DNA from: Acanthococcus lagerstroemiae
Lineage: Eukaryota > Arthropoda > Insecta > Hemiptera > Eriococcidae
Assembly (NCBI GenBank): GCA_031841125.1
Contig: CM063113.1
Location: 38,222,197 to 38,286,196 of the forward strand
DNA length: 64,000 nt
Reading direction: 5' to 3'
Within the stretch, counting starts at the first letter, position 1, and each line of letters begins with the position of its first letter. The notes below the pieces were generated by a model that saw only the letters and a program-made list of their open reading frames with translations, had not been told where the DNA came from and searched no databases. Below, piece after piece: positions 1-11,289 of the stretch. The position numbers were made by a program, and so were the translations under genes.

Positions 1-263
1 GCGATACTTGTAACAGAGAGGTAGGGGTGGTCTAAGGGAGAGGAGGAACCGTTTCCTCTTGAGCAATTTAGCCTGCAACCAAAGAGTTCAAACATTGACT
101 ACTTTTTAGGAATGGAAATGACAGACATTTTTATACAAAAATTGCCCAAGTTGAAAGTTCATCTTCATCCTTTCTTTACGCTGGAAAAAACTGCGAACAC
201 TTGCCTGTCCAAAATTCGAAAAATTTCAAATGCCTGCCTATCAGGTACCCCAAAATTTTGTGA
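1..263. other. unassigned sequence
   Basis: No motif, repeat relationship to the rest of the window or convincing coding signal was seen. The short open frames here run into the adjoining microsatellite and look accidental. Confidence 0.5.
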
Positions 264-290
264 GATGGATGGATGGATAGATAGATACGT

Positions 291-328
<38 letters not shown>
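264..328. repeat. compound microsatellite (GATG)n-(GATA)n-(GA)n
   Basis: The tract passes from GATG/GGAT units through GATA units into an uninterrupted GA run. It abuts the left end of a dispersed repeat that has another copy near 14.4 kb. Confidence 0.9.
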
Positions 329-540
329 CCCCTTTCGGCGGATCCAGGGGCGTTAGAAATATGGTATCCACCCTTTTTGGTCAGTACAACGACTCTAAAT
401 TCAAAATTAAACGCAACTCTGCACAGGGATCTCTCTCTTCCTGCTCTGTGATTATGTTAACAGTGTTGGTAAGGGGCGCCTATATTAGCGTTCTCTGGTC
501 TTCTTGAGGAGGGTGGGTTTGCGTTCTCTGGGGTCTTCTA
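329..540 (+). repeat. dispersed repeat, copy 1 (starts CCCCTTTCGGCGGATCC)
   Basis: About 210 bases match 14371-14585 at roughly 80 percent by eye. Shared blocks include the start, a GGGGCGTTAGAAATATGGTAT segment, an AAATTCAAAATTAAACGCAA segment and a TGGTCTTCTTG segment near the end. No coding capacity. The GGCGGATCCAGGGG core resembles ends of hAT MITEs, including the one at 3648-3816, but no target duplication was found. Confidence 0.7.
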
Positions 541-1160
541 AGGTCTCGATGGACGACTCCCCGTAAGTACGGAAGGCTCCCCCACCGAACGACCAGCTAT
601 GTATCTGAAGCCCGTCGCTGTGCCCGAGAATATCAAAAGGTGATACCAGGATACAGTGGCAGTGAGGGCTGAAAGGACGGACACGACGACGGCGACAATG
701 TGCATAGACTGGCTGCAGAGAGAATGAGAATGTCAGGCAGGCTATGAGATAGCCAGTGAGTCAGCTTTCTCATGAAACTGGCAGACCGGCAAATTGACAG
801 AAATTGTGTTAGGCAATTAGTTAATTGTTCCACCAGCCAGGCACCATAAACAAGCTAAACACGGCAGATCAGCAAGCGAACAGGCAGACAGAAATACAGA
901 TAGGTAAACACAGATAATCAGATATCCGGGTGAGTCATTGGACAAGCGGTTAGTCAAACAAAAAAGTACGTAAGGAAAAACTCAGAGCTGAGAGATTCCG
1001 GGAATGTAAAATTTACACAGAAATTCAAATCTACCAAAAAATTCAACGTAGTTTTTGTAAAATTTGCGAAAAACTGGGACTTTTAAGGAAATTTATTATC
1101 TGTATGTTGTAAAATCCCTCCATCCTGCTCTCAGTGAAGTAGAAACTCAGTTCAAACCTT
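541..1160. other. unassigned, degenerate CAG/GGCAG-rich sequence
   Basis: Between about 640 and 960 there are many loose CAGGCAG/CAGACAG-like words but no regular period. A stretch of similar texture, in the opposite sense, occurs at about 28260-28470. No gene is recognised. Confidence 0.4.
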
Positions 1161-2060
1161 TCGACATGTTGGCCATGGTTTTCTTACCTCTTTGACCGAT
1201 TATTATTAATTTCGCCCGGATCTTTACAGAAATTGCGTTTGCTCTTGAAAATGGTCGAGTTTTTTCTTTTTTCATCAAAAATTCGTCGCGCGGAAACTGA
1301 CGTGGCCGGGGATTCGAATTTCATTCCGCCGGGGTGGCGATATTTAGGAAACCCGCGCCGAGCCGTGCACGCCAAACATGGCCACAAAAAGGAATATTCT
1401 CGCCTTTGAGAATCATTGGCACGCGAAGTAATCGAGTAAAGGCAGCGGCGATTCGAGGGAACTGACGAAAGACGAGAGGGAAATTTCGGCAACGAGGTAC
1501 GTGGGAGAGGGAGGCTACAATAGCGAAGGCATTAACAAGAAAGAAAAATAGCTTAACGGCTTCCTTTGTAATGGCCCCGTTCTTATAAAGGTCTTTCGAA
1601 GCACGCTTCTGTGCAAAAAAGGGGGGTAGTTTGTTAGTGAAAAACAGGCAAGATTAACGTTCGCATATATCTACATATGCGCCGCAGCCGCCGCCGCCGC
1701 GCCGCTATCTCTCCGTTCGAAAAACGAGTTCCGAACCCTTCGAAAGAAAAAGAAATTCTTCTTTTTTTCCTTCTTGACCGTTTTCGCCCCCGTTTTTGTA
1801 TTACGTGTACATAAGGGTGTACGTGGCGGCGGCGGCCAATGTTTTGTTTCGTAAACGAACCGAAGTAAAAAACATCTTAACGGATGAAATACGTTGTCTT
1901 TTTTTTCCCTCCTCCTTCTGTAGGGGTGCAAGTGTTGATGGTGTTTTTGGAGTTATCTCGTGACAGATGAACCTGACATAACGGTTGCGAGATAAAGCCG
2001 TTAGAAATATTCACGATTACCAGTTATTCCTGAGAGTGGTGTTTCCCGATGCGAATCGAA
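1160..2060. other. CpG-rich unique island 1
   Basis: This stretch has clearly higher GC and CpG content than its flanks and shares no sequence with the repeats in the window. It includes a (GCC)n-like run at about 1679-1704 that produces a poly-alanine frame on the minus strand, judged an artefact of the trinucleotide run. It may be ancestral host sequence such as a promoter, intron or conserved noncoding element. No splice-bounded exon could be supported. Confidence 0.45.
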
Positions 2061-3639
2061 ATTGGGGAGAGTTTTACGTACTATTATTAGTCATTTAATA
2101 AATGAGTTAAGATATTGGCTGAGTCTACAAAGAGCTGAGACCTAAAATATTGAAAGTATAATCGGTGTATTGGGAACTACTGATTCCAATTTTACGTGCT
2201 GACCCACTGTGAATTCTTTGGAACGAGGGTGCATTCAAAAGAACCTCAAAATGGGCTCAGCCAATCAGGAAATCATAGAAATAAAATATGGACTAATCGT
2301 GCTAACAGAATTCTGATGTACCTGTTTATACGAGTAGTCAGTGAAATGATGGCCATTAATTTTTTCACTCGATTTAAGGAATGAGTGATTGTAAAAATAT
2401 TCGTTGAGGACGTCAGCAGAAGGAGTTAAACTCTCAAAAAATTCGTCAAAGTTATGCTGAGAGAGCAAAGAGAAAAAATGACACCCAAAAAGTTATCGTC
2501 AGTTGGGAAAATCGTGGAAAAATCACCCTCAGTTGATAATATTGAAGAAGAAAAGATTTTTTCGTACTTTGGTGTTGTCTATTGATTTCGAGTTACCCTC
2601 AAATTCTCCCCCTCCAAATATTGTTTTAGTATTTTTCTGGATCACTTTCTTCCAGACTGGGTTTTTAATTCATGAATCATGCTCGTCTGAGTTTAGCCCT
2701 GTACATTATGGTGGTCCTTACATCAAAAGTTGCCGGGAGTAGCTTCTAATAATTTAAAATAAAAAAAATTATTAACCCGTGCCTCCAAGGTCAGTCTATG
2801 TTCAGCTTTCAGTGATCAAAACGGGTCCTAGAAAAATGGAAATTATCAAAAATCAAAAATTCTCCTATTTCGATAAGCCTCGGGTGAGTTATTTGAGGTA
2901 TATAAATGTAGAATTTGTCAACCAGCATAGAAAAAATCTTACCAGACTATCGACAACTAATTTTGGCTTCCTTACTTCCACAGCTTCCCATTCATGGACA
3001 TTTTTTTCCTCACGATTCAAATTCCACATGAGTAAGGTTTTTCTGTTTTCGTCATTTTTGGAACAACTAGATTTTATACAGTAACTTCTTAAGCTTTTAA
3101 ATATATTATACACCTAGAAAAAGAAATTGTTACTGTTTTGTACTTAAGGTTACTAAACTTATTCAGCTTGAATATTACTTAGTTTGATCTTCCACTGAAA
3201 TTTGTGGCTCTGTGAGGAAGATGGTCAAGGGATTAAATAACGAAAAATGCAATACTGATTAAAAATAATAAGTTTTGGGGTCGCTGAATTCAATTTTGGT
3301 ATCAATATTGTACCCTGAATTGAAAATTGTGAGACCTGGGAAATGGGGTCGATGGTCCAAATTACATAAAATGTAAAAGGGATATCAAATAGGAAGTACT
3401 TTTACAAAACACAGCTGTTCTTTTTCTTTTTTTCTTTTTTTTTATGTTGATTTTATCCTTTTTTCGGAATATCCCGATGGAACCCCTGACTATTGACTGT
3501 AGAGTAATAATTATAGTCAGTGCCCCAACTCATTAATATTTCTTTGTCGAATTACAGAAAAATTATTTTTCTTTATGTTATCTTCATATTTACTGCTGAT
3601 AAAACTCATTCGTTGAACGTTCATCGCAATACCGAATAC
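2061..3639. other. unassigned AT-rich sequence
   Basis: AT-rich, with a T-rich tract near 3417-3445. Short open frames exist on both strands, none longer than about 100 codons and none with recognisable domains. No repeats shared with the rest of the window were noticed. Confidence 0.5.
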
Positions 3640-3647
3640 CATCCTAT

Positions 3648-3816
3648 CATAGGCGGATCCAAGGGAGGGGGGATGAACGCCCTCCTTCGAAAGTAATTTT
3701 TAAATTTAAAAATACAAAATAACCCGCCACTAGATAGTTTTCATTTAATGTTGGTATTATTATTCATGTTTTTTCAACCCCCCCCCGCCCTTGAGAAAAT
3801 CTTGGATCCGCCTCTA
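3648..3816. mobile_element. hAT-type MITE, 169 bp
   Basis: The inverted ends share a perfect 13-bp core (AGGCGGATCCAAG and its complement). C- and A-rich blocks lie inside the ends and the centre is AT-rich. The flanking octamers CATCCTAT (3640-3647) and CATCCTGT (3817-3824) match at 7 of 8 positions, as expected for an aged 8-bp hAT target duplication. The GGCGGATCC terminal core is typical of hAT ends. Non-autonomous, with no coding capacity. Confidence 0.8.
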
Positions 3817-3839
3817 CATCCTGTGTTTCCTTTGGAAGA

Positions 3840-4260
3840 CGGAGAAGAGAAAGTTCTTAAGACCAGCCAGGATTTTTGAAATTTCAATAATCATGTAAGA
3901 ATTTTTTAGACTATTTCAGATTTAAAACTTTTTAGGGCATTTCCAAACTTGTTCCAAAGACTGGCTAAAGTTGTTCGCAATTTATTCATTTACGACTTTT
4001 TACGATTCTTGTAGATTTAATTATGGCTCTTCAAGACGTGATCAAAACTAAAACTCTCGAAGAGTTTTGAGACTCATAACACTGGATCAGTGGAACAAAA
4101 GGTACTTCAATGCTCATTATTTGAAAGACTCTCCTAGTCTTGCTTAAAATTTTATAAAGTCCATATTTATGATTCACTGACTGCTCGGAGCACGTTCAAG
4201 AATTTATTAAGATTCTTCAAAACTTGATTGAGACTTATAAATATTCTGCCATTCTGGGTC
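3840..4260 (-). repeat. degenerate AGTCTT/AAGACT-type repeat, reverse orientation
   Basis: The text is dominated by words such as GACTC, AAGACT and CTTCAAAAC spaced by about ten bases. It looks like the reverse complement of the satellite at 55870-57945. A further piece lies at 4770-4940. Strongly degenerate. Confidence 0.45.
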
Positions 4261-4299
4261 AAGAGAAGTAAACGCTCTTTAAGGCTATTTATGATAGTG

Positions 4300-4760
4300 T
4301 GGTGGTACGTATGGCGATACACGGCCAAAGTGGCCCCTGAAACGCCGCACCCCCGGCCCCCGGAAACTACTCTTTCGAGTATCGCATCAGTGGCGGGAGG
4401 GACCATTTGAGGCCGGACTGAGCCCCCCATTTCGTCGTGCTGCTACTGACTGAGGTTCACGCCCCCCGAGCACTAGCCTGGAAATTTCAGGTCCCCCATA
4501 ACCGGACGCACTTCCTCTTCAATCACCCCTCACCTCCTCGTTTTGGTGCGTGTGGCGACACAGGCAGGTGGTGACGGAGGAGGAGCTCTGCCGGTAGGTC
4601 AGCAGCAGCTGCAGCAGCTCTCCTAGGATGGTACAGAGTTGTCCTGTTCGATACTGTGGGCTGAGCTTGGTTCGTCTTCTGGCCCTCTGCCTGGACCACT
4701 CCATCTGCATTTTCCTCTTCATGATAGCCGAGACAAAAAGGCCGACACACAGCTATGATA
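4300..4760. other. GC-rich island with minus-strand open frames of unknown nature
   Basis: A sharp GC-rich block sits between two AT-rich repeat pieces. Two overlapping minus-strand frames stay open over 4519-4750, including a run of CAG/CTG codons at about 4600-4622. The composition is exon-like, but no domain was recognised and no convincing splice sites bound it. It could be a host exon, captured gene sequence or part of an unrecognised element. Confidence 0.3.
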
Positions 4761-5159
4761 ATTAAAAACTAGATTACGATTTCCGAGACTTCCATACTTG
4801 TTCAGGATTTCTATAGAGACTCTTTAAGACTTCATCACGACTTTGCAATGTCCTATTAAGACTTTTCAGACTTTTCAAAACTGAGTTAAGGCTCTTGGAA
4901 ACTTGTTTAAGACTCTGTAAGATTCTTTTGACCAGAGCCGACGTGAAAGGGTGACCCTTCTCCTTTGAGAAAATTCTGACTATTAGTTAGAAAATCTAGT
5001 CAGTAACTTTCTTTTTTTCTTTGGGTCATTCTCCAAAAACTAAAAATATTAAGTTTTAATTTTTTTAATGCATTAATTAAATTATACTTAGTTTATAATT
5101 ATGTAGTAGAGAGTATTCGACTAATTTACAGAGCAGAAGCATCAAAATTTAGGAAGGGA

Positions 5160-5360
5160 GACAATTTTTGTCCAGGACGACGGACATTTTGTCTATGGCG
5201 AAAGCACTGATATCCACAACCACGGACAAAACAGCTTCAGTAATTTCCTTTTGACATTTCCATGTCTTTACTTTGGCACACAACGGAGAAAAGCGTTACT
5301 TTGGAGCGTGACGAAAATCGTTTTACGGATTGACTAGGTTGGCAGGCTAGGCTGGCTACG
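5160..5360. repeat. left copy of a roughly 65-bp direct repeat
   Basis: The segment with GCGTTACTTTGGAGCGTGAC at about 5293-5312, followed by a GGTTGGCAGGCTAGGCTGGCT stretch, recurs at 6041-6110 as GCGTTACTCTGGAGCGTGAC followed by GGTTTGGCTGGCTGGCTG. The two copies flank about 680 bases containing a hairpin and a tRNA-like segment, so the whole may be one composite insertion. Earlier, at 5175-5230, a few GGACATTTTGTC/GGACAAAAC words recall the minisatellite at 60920-61012. Confidence 0.45.
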
Positions 5361-5364
5361 GAAT

Positions 5365-5500
5365 AGTATATTACACACCAACAGTCAAAAGTGAGTGTTT
5401 ACATGCAAGGGAAAGTTTGCGAACGAGCGTAGCGAGTGAGCAATTCCCGAGTCATGTAAACTCACTTTTGGCTCTTGTTGTGGAAGATATTTTTTATACT
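5365..5500. repeat. 136-bp imperfect inverted repeat (hairpin)
   Basis: The left arm reads AGTATA...CAAAAGTGAGTGTTTACATG. The right arm reads CATGTAAACTCACTTTTGGCTC...TATACT. The loop holds a GCGAACGAGCGTAGCGAGTGAGC-like direct word. Arms are about 45 bp with mismatches. Probably a small fold-back element. Confidence 0.6.
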
Positions 5501-5789
5501 ACTTCATCAAAAGCGGCAATGTTTTTCGCTGACATGGTCTGAATAATCTATTTATTTATTTAAATTATAGACAGGTGATTTTTGTGTGCGTAATTAATTC
5601 AAAAATTTAATTTGCTCAGTTAATTACTACAATGTACAGTATCACAGTCTTGTCTTCAGTTTGTTCACGTGTACAAACAGCATACACAAGGTAGTGGCCA
5701 GCAAAAACGTAACGGCGGTTAACAACGAACGGTAACAGCTGTACTACGTCGTGAATATTTAAATGCGTTCTTAAGTCGCTATTTTGTAA

Positions 5790-5880
5790 TTCGCTCCGCG
5801 GCCAAGGGGTTAGAGACGATTGCTGCATTTCAGTCAAATGTTTCAATGGACGCGGGTTCGAGTTCTTCGATACGAAATTA
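5790..5880 (+). other. tRNA-like segment, possible SINE head or tRNA relic
   Basis: An A-box-like stretch (CGGCCAAGGGGTTAGAG, about 5799-5815) is followed about 40 bases later by a B-box-like stretch (GGGTTCGAGTTC, 5854-5865). This spacing is typical of Pol III promoters in long-variable-arm tRNAs and tRNA-derived SINEs. A complete acceptor stem is not evident, so a functional tRNA is unlikely. No A-tail or target duplication was found. Confidence 0.4.
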
Positions 5881-6040
5881 CTGGCCAGCAATCTTTTCAT
5901 GTAAAAACGCTTTACATTGAGGGACGTTTACTTTACATGCAGGTTTCGTTAGGTCTCGACGCATGAATGATAGGCGCTTCTTGTCGTCCGTGGAACACCA
6001 ACATAAACATTGTCTTTCTATCAAGTAGTATAAAAAAAAA

Positions 6041-7330
6041 AGCGTTACTCTGGAGCGTGACAGAAATAGCGTGTTACGTGCAAGGTTTGGCTGGCTGGCT
6101 GACTAACTGACTTTTTTCTTATTGGTCTTTACTTCGGCACCCATGAAGAAAAAACGTTACATTTTGCGCTTTACGTTTCTGACTGACTGACCGCGCAGGG
6201 CCATACATACGCGAGCCTATGTATCGTACTTCTTCCAACTATCCTCAGTATTAAAAATTTCCAAGAATGTAGTTGCGCACAGCGCAGCAAAGTTGAATTC
6301 TAGAAATGAAAATGCTCTCCCGTTCATGACGAATTTCCTAAAACAAGGCAGCATGGTATCAAAACGCAGAATTTTTCCGGCTAAATCAATTGAAACACAC
6401 GCCTGACTCAAAAATTAAATACCCAAAATAACCCCCTCCCCTCCAAAAAAATAAAAGTATAATTTAGATTGAACTAGTAATTTTTATAAAAATTTGAAAT
6501 TCTTATCGATTATATTGCTCCCCCATTTTCATTTTGGTTTGAAAAAACTTTGTGGAAACGTCTAAAGGCTTGTGTCAAAATTCGTAAACATGTATCAGTA
6601 GAGCCATGGTCTAATATGCCCGAAAGAAAATTCTCAAATTCATACCGCACGTAGGCTCAATGTTCACGGTCATTATGAAATCTTTTCATGGAATTCTTGA
6701 ATATTGTGCTATCATATGCGCCAATGACTACGATCACCGGGATCGTGTTCAGGGATCAAAACTGTACCAGTATTTCCATTTGTCGTGCTGAAAAATGTAT
6801 AAAAGGCACATGTCTTTGCACCAGTGTCAAAGACTGACCATAACAATGGACTGAATACCGTGGTAACAAAACTTTACGTCAACCCTTTTGAAAAAGTGAA
6901 GTCACTGAAAGCGAATTGAACTTCTCACCGTGTACTTTCAATATTTCTGAATAATAATTACCACTTGACTGGTGAAAAATACAGTGCAACAAAAATTTGA
7001 AATGATAAAAGAAGCATTGAGACAAAATGGTAACACCCACGACGATTGACACCCTCTATGATTTTTCGATTCAAAAGATGATAACTGTCCTGTCTGATGA
7101 ATTGGATTCGTGAAATTTGTTGCGTATATTTTTGTGTAACCCTACCCCCCATCCCAAAGAAAAAATAATTCGGGAATAATTTGAAAGTCAAGGTTCAAGA
7201 TTTTCTGGCAACAAAATATCCTCAGTTTCTGGAGAATGACTCCTGTAAATATACTACTCCATTCGTTGGTAATATTATTTACCGGGCAGATATTTTAACT
7301 GAAAGCAGTTGATAGCGAAAGTATAAGGGA
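6041..7330. other. right direct-repeat copy (6041-6110), then unassigned sequence
   Basis: The first 70 bases are the second copy of the direct repeat described at 5293-5360. The rest is AT-rich. Open frames of 64 and 77 codons on the minus strand have no recognisable features. Confidence 0.4.
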
Positions 7331-8210
7331 CTACGACCGGTACTCTGTACCATTTACAATCTGCGGAAGACTGAGGGTGTATTCACGCCGTCGGAGTGGC
7401 ACGAAGCTATCTCGTTAAAACTGACCATCCATTCGCGGGAACGTGATTTTCAACTGAAGCTAATTAAATATTGTATATTCTCAAGCAAGGATTGCCTAAC
7501 TTTGGTGTATTAGCTGGACCCAGGTAAGGCTGGGATGGGTAAAAGGTACGTGGCGTCGTGTCTATTTTGTTCCTGGCCGTCGTATAGATGCGCGGCTGCG
7601 ACAGCTCCGACACCGGGCTGTGTATTATACGTATACATATATATGTAGCACTAGCGGTAGCCTTTCAATTTAGCCTGCCATTTTAGAAACAAGGCAATGC
7701 GGCGTCGACGGAGACTATTTCATTTACATCTTGCGAAGCGCAGCATCCTTTCAAAATGCCAACTTATATTAATATGAGGAGTCGTTTCAGTTAAATGCCT
7801 TAATTAACATTCCTGTACCTTTCCTCGTATTCGCGTTTTCGGTTTTCCTTTTCGTTCTCCTTGCCAGGCGATTTCGTATTTCTCTCTTCTCCTTTTACTT
7901 TTTGCTACTCGCTTCAGCGTCGCCACCGTCCTCGACGTCGTCTTTCACCAAAAATGGAGCCATTTTACGGCGCCGTTTTTAATATGGCGAGTAAATTTTA
8001 CAAGCGTGCTGTTTCGAACCAGGTTCGGGTCAATTAAACTTTCCTCGTGCACGCTATCGGACTCGTCGCCTTTGCAGAATCGGTCGCGGGTTTTTGACTC
8101 GCAAGCAAAGTAAATTTGTCTCACGTAGGGATTCCTAAAATCCGAATTCGTGCTATTGACTCGATGGCTTCGCCATTGGGTTTTTGCACGATCAAATGAA
8201 ACAGTTTGTT
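7330..8210. other. CpG-rich unique island 2
   Basis: Higher CpG content, no similarity to the repeats in the window and no long open frame. An alternating-purine/pyrimidine TATACGTATACATATATATG run lies near 7628-7647. The texture matches the other unique islands, and it may be host noncoding sequence. Confidence 0.45.
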
Positions 8211-9690
8211 TTTAGGAATGTCTTAAGTAGTAAGCGAGTATTCTCTCAGAACTATAAGTTTTTTCGGGAACATGTGAACTGCTGACCCCGTTTTCAGCTT
8301 TTTTGATCTTGTTTTTGTCGAGTACCTTATCGCTTGGACTCAGTTTAGTTGAGAGGAATATTTGCAACGTACCGAGGCAAAGCTTTTCTTTAATTCAGTG
8401 ATGTCTACTATGTCAATTGGAAAAATAACAAGATTCGGAAGCATTGATAAACTTTGTACTTCTATATCGAATTTTCATTATTATTTTTTCATTAAATACA
8501 ACTGAATTGTTTCCAGGTCATAGTTCAGTTTTAGCTCAGTTGCGTTCTCTGTCAACTTCTGCCATCTATTGATAAGTCGGTTGACTATTATAAATGTATC
8601 CTCATCCTCTCCATTACACGCTTTCCATTTACAAATGCAACTTGTTTACATTTTATTTCGTAATTTCATATTTTACTCATGACAGTATTGTGCGAATTGT
8701 ACTTTTCTACAAAAGGAACTATTTCCTCAAAGAAAATGAAGACATTAACTGGATTTAGAAGAGGTAAGTGTATTGTTTGTTTGTATGAATAATGGGTTCT
8801 CAGTTGAATTAGTGTATAATGTATTTGACTTGAACCAAGTAGGTACATGCAACATTCTGTGGTATTCTTACCAGAAAATTTTCCGAGGAATAATGCAATG
8901 TGAGTTATGTCTCATAAATATGTTAGCAGTATTAAGTGGTAATTTTGGTATTCTGTTTCAGGTCTTTCACGAAATATTTCGTTTTTGGTTTGACTATTTA
9001 CCTTTGTCTTTTCGTTATCAGGAACGACGAATCATCCAAACCCATCAACATGCCTTCAACCACGAATTTGAACTTCTATTATAATCGTGTAGTGCAACTA
9101 ACAAAAAGCGTGAATAGGTAAATAATTGGCAGATCACGTTTTGTTTTTGAAATTAAAGATTATCTTTCTCGCATCCGAACGGTCCACGAATATTTCACGC
9201 CTTGTGTGACCAGGAGTGGAGCTGATGTCTTTGCGTCTTATGAACATTGTAATGAGGAGTGAGAACACATTAATGTGCGTTTTCTGAAGTTCTAAAGTGA
9301 GAACACAACTTTATTTGAATCGAAGTAAAATTTCTCGTTTATTTGAATCCAAACGAAATTCCTGTCCCTCTTTGAATTGATATCAGCAGACAGCAGTTAT
9401 CAGTTCATATTCATTGGAACTCGTGAGTTTTAAAATTCCTTGGATTTATGTCCTTTGAATGTATTTGTCTTGTAAAGGTAGAGTGTTTAATTTCTGCTTG
9501 CCGCTTGGAACTTAGAATGAATTAAACAGAAAATGGAAATGTATTCTAGTACGTTCAGTCTTCAAAGTCTGCTGCGTGATTGCAGTCTGCAGCTTCACAG
9601 TTTGAAGCCTTGAACATCCATGATGTGCGCGTAGCGTCTAGGATTTTTGCTGTGTTATCATGTTTCAAAGTGTTTCAATTTATAATAAAT
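8211..9690. other. unassigned AT-rich sequence
   Basis: A plus-strand frame of 103 codons at 8773-9084 has hydrophobic, compositionally AT-driven translation and no recognised domain. Nothing else was resolved. Confidence 0.45.
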
Positions 9691-9691
9691 G

Positions 9692-9929
9692 TGACGCGTT
9701 GCGTGAAAAGGGCCATTGTGGTGATTTAAAATGTTGAGTTTGCGAGTCCAGTACAACCGATTTCCATGGTCTACAGATTAAAGAATACCGCATTACAGAG
9801 CCAGGAGATCTGATAAGTGTGGAAGCAACCTCAATCTCAAATTCTGTAGACCTTGCCAATCATTGGTACCATACTCGCAAACTCAAAATTACAAGATCAC
9901 CACAAGGGCCCTTTTCACGCATCGCGTCA
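9692..9929. mobile_element. palindromic MITE, 238 bp with arms of about 85 bp
   Basis: The left arm begins TGACGCGTTGCGTGAAAAGG and the right arm ends with the near complement (CCTTTTCACGCATCGCGTCA). Pairing continues through GTGGTGAT and TTGAGTTTGCGAGT to a CTACAGA block near the centre. Both flanks are AT-rich (AATAAAT-like), so the target duplication is ambiguous. No coding capacity. Confidence 0.75.
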
Positions 9930-10400
9930 TAAATAATAAATAAGAATTTGCAAACACCCTATTGCCAGGTCCTCCGGACCTCGCTTGTTTCTTTTGTCAG
10001 ATGAGAAAAAATTATATAAGCTTTGGGATAAGAGATTTCTTTTATGGTGTAAGGAGTAATTGCTGATTTGGTGTACAATATGATGTAGCCGTAAGCGTTG
10101 GAATTCAGGTCTCTTAAAAATATTGGGCCCTCCTGAAAGTCCGGGTCCGGTATATTTTCCCCCTTCCCCCTCCCTCTCGACAGGGTTGTGTGAGCTACGG
10201 AAGAAATGGTGAATTGGCACATCCTCCACACAGAATTTATCAAGTTCACTCTCTCTCTCTCCAACACGGACACTAATTATCACTACTATTACGACGAGAA
10301 TCGAGAATAACAATTGAATTACCATAAATTACACACGTACCAAAAATAAGAGAGACTCAAGGCAGAAAGATCTTTTTGAAACTGTTACTAAATTTCATCG
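9930..10400. other. unassigned; two overlapping minus-strand open frames
   Basis: Frames of 132 and 104 codons overlap on the minus strand (9927-10325 and 9959-10273). The longer one starts in the flank of the MITE. Both lack recognised domains. The presence of two long overlapping frames with low-complexity pieces (a CCCTTCCCCCTCCC run, a CTCTCTCTC run) suggests chance. Host or TE origin undetermined. Confidence 0.35.
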
Positions 10401-10403
10401 AGG

Positions 10404-11215
10404 ATTTGGCCGCGAAGCGACCAGGGGGCAGAGTTTTCTATTCTACCCCTCCTTCAACCGGAGGAATCAGGGGTGGCAAGTTGGGTGTAGCAGGCGTGCA
10501 AGTGCTACATACGGGAACATTTTTGCTACACACGGGAAAATTAGGAAAAACCTCTGCTACACTCTGAAAAATCAAAATTTTGCACCATACTTTATAGAAA
10601 AAATAGAAAAAAATTATTACCTGAGGAAAGTTGCTACTATGCAAATTTTTCTCAGTGTTTAATATAATATAGGTAGATGACTCATGACTGTATTCTTGTC
10701 TTTCTGTTTGCTAGTGGATTAAGATTGAGATTGATTGAATTTAAATTGAATTGTTAAGTTTGTTCATTCATGATCAATTTCAATTATCAATTTAGGTGTT
10801 GATTATTTACAAATATTTTGATTTGATTATAATAAATTTGATGCTTTAAATGTTTTTTATTACGATAAATAAAGTCTTATAACTTATAAGCATAAGCCTT
10901 TCTGTAGAGAGTTTATTTTTAATACGTTGAAAAAAAATTTTCAGCGGGGGAGGGAGAAGGTAGGAATTTCTTGGTCAGTTATTGAAAAAAATTTATGTTG
11001 CATCATGTTACACAGAGGAAAGTCAAAACTTGCCACCACTGGGAGGAACCCCAAAGTCTGAAGTTGATAGACAGCCATCAACCAGTCATCAGGAGGCAGA
11101 GTCCCCTATTCTACGCCAAAAACTAATCTCTCTCATCATCCCTGTTGTCTACCGTAGAACCATCAGAGTTTGAAGTTGATAGACACTAGACTGCCATCAG
11201 ATAACCGCAGTCAGA
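10404..11215 (+). repeat. roughly 110-130-bp degenerate direct repeats, split by a MITE
   Basis: The words CAGGGGGCAGAG...CTATTCTAC (about 10424-10446) and CAGGAGGCAGAG...CTATTCTAC (about 11089-11114) are copies of each other. So are TCTGAAGTTGATAGACAGCCATC (about 11057) and TTTGAAGTTGATAGACAC (about 11167). Removing the MITE at 10468-11041 restores a continuous tandem arrangement. The first part (GGCCGCGAAGCGACCAGGGGG) resembles the Helitron-like end at 37237-37281. Confidence 0.5.
10468..11041. mobile_element. hAT-type MITE, 574 bp
   Basis: Ends CAGGGGTGGCAAGTT and AACTTGCCACCACTG form 15-bp imperfect terminal inverted repeats (14 of 15). Flanking octamers GGAGGAAT (10460-10467) and GGAGGAAC (11042-11049) match at 7 of 8 positions. 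The left subterminal part is rich in GCTAC/GTAGC words, for example near 10484, 10505, 10525 and 10556. The interior is AT-rich with no coding capacity. Confidence 0.85.
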
Positions 11216-11289
11216 TAGCTTGTTAAAAGTGAGGTATGCTGTGCCAAACAGCGGACTGATCTGAGAAAAAGAAGAGTCAACAACAGAAT

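Noticed and set aside
1671..1931. Minus-strand frame with poly-alanine end
   Set aside because: The alanine run is the translation of a (GCC)n tract; the rest has no protein character.
4519..4750. Annotating a minus-strand gene
   Set aside because: Two overlapping frames are open and the composition is exon-like, but no domain, start context or splice pair supports one over the other. Left as an unassigned GC-rich island.
5790..5880. Functional tRNA gene
   Set aside because: Internal boxes are present but a closed acceptor stem and proper anticodon arm are not.
9927..10325. 132-codon minus-strand frame
   Set aside because: Starts in a MITE flank, overlaps another long frame on the same strand and crosses low-complexity tracts. 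No recognisable domain.
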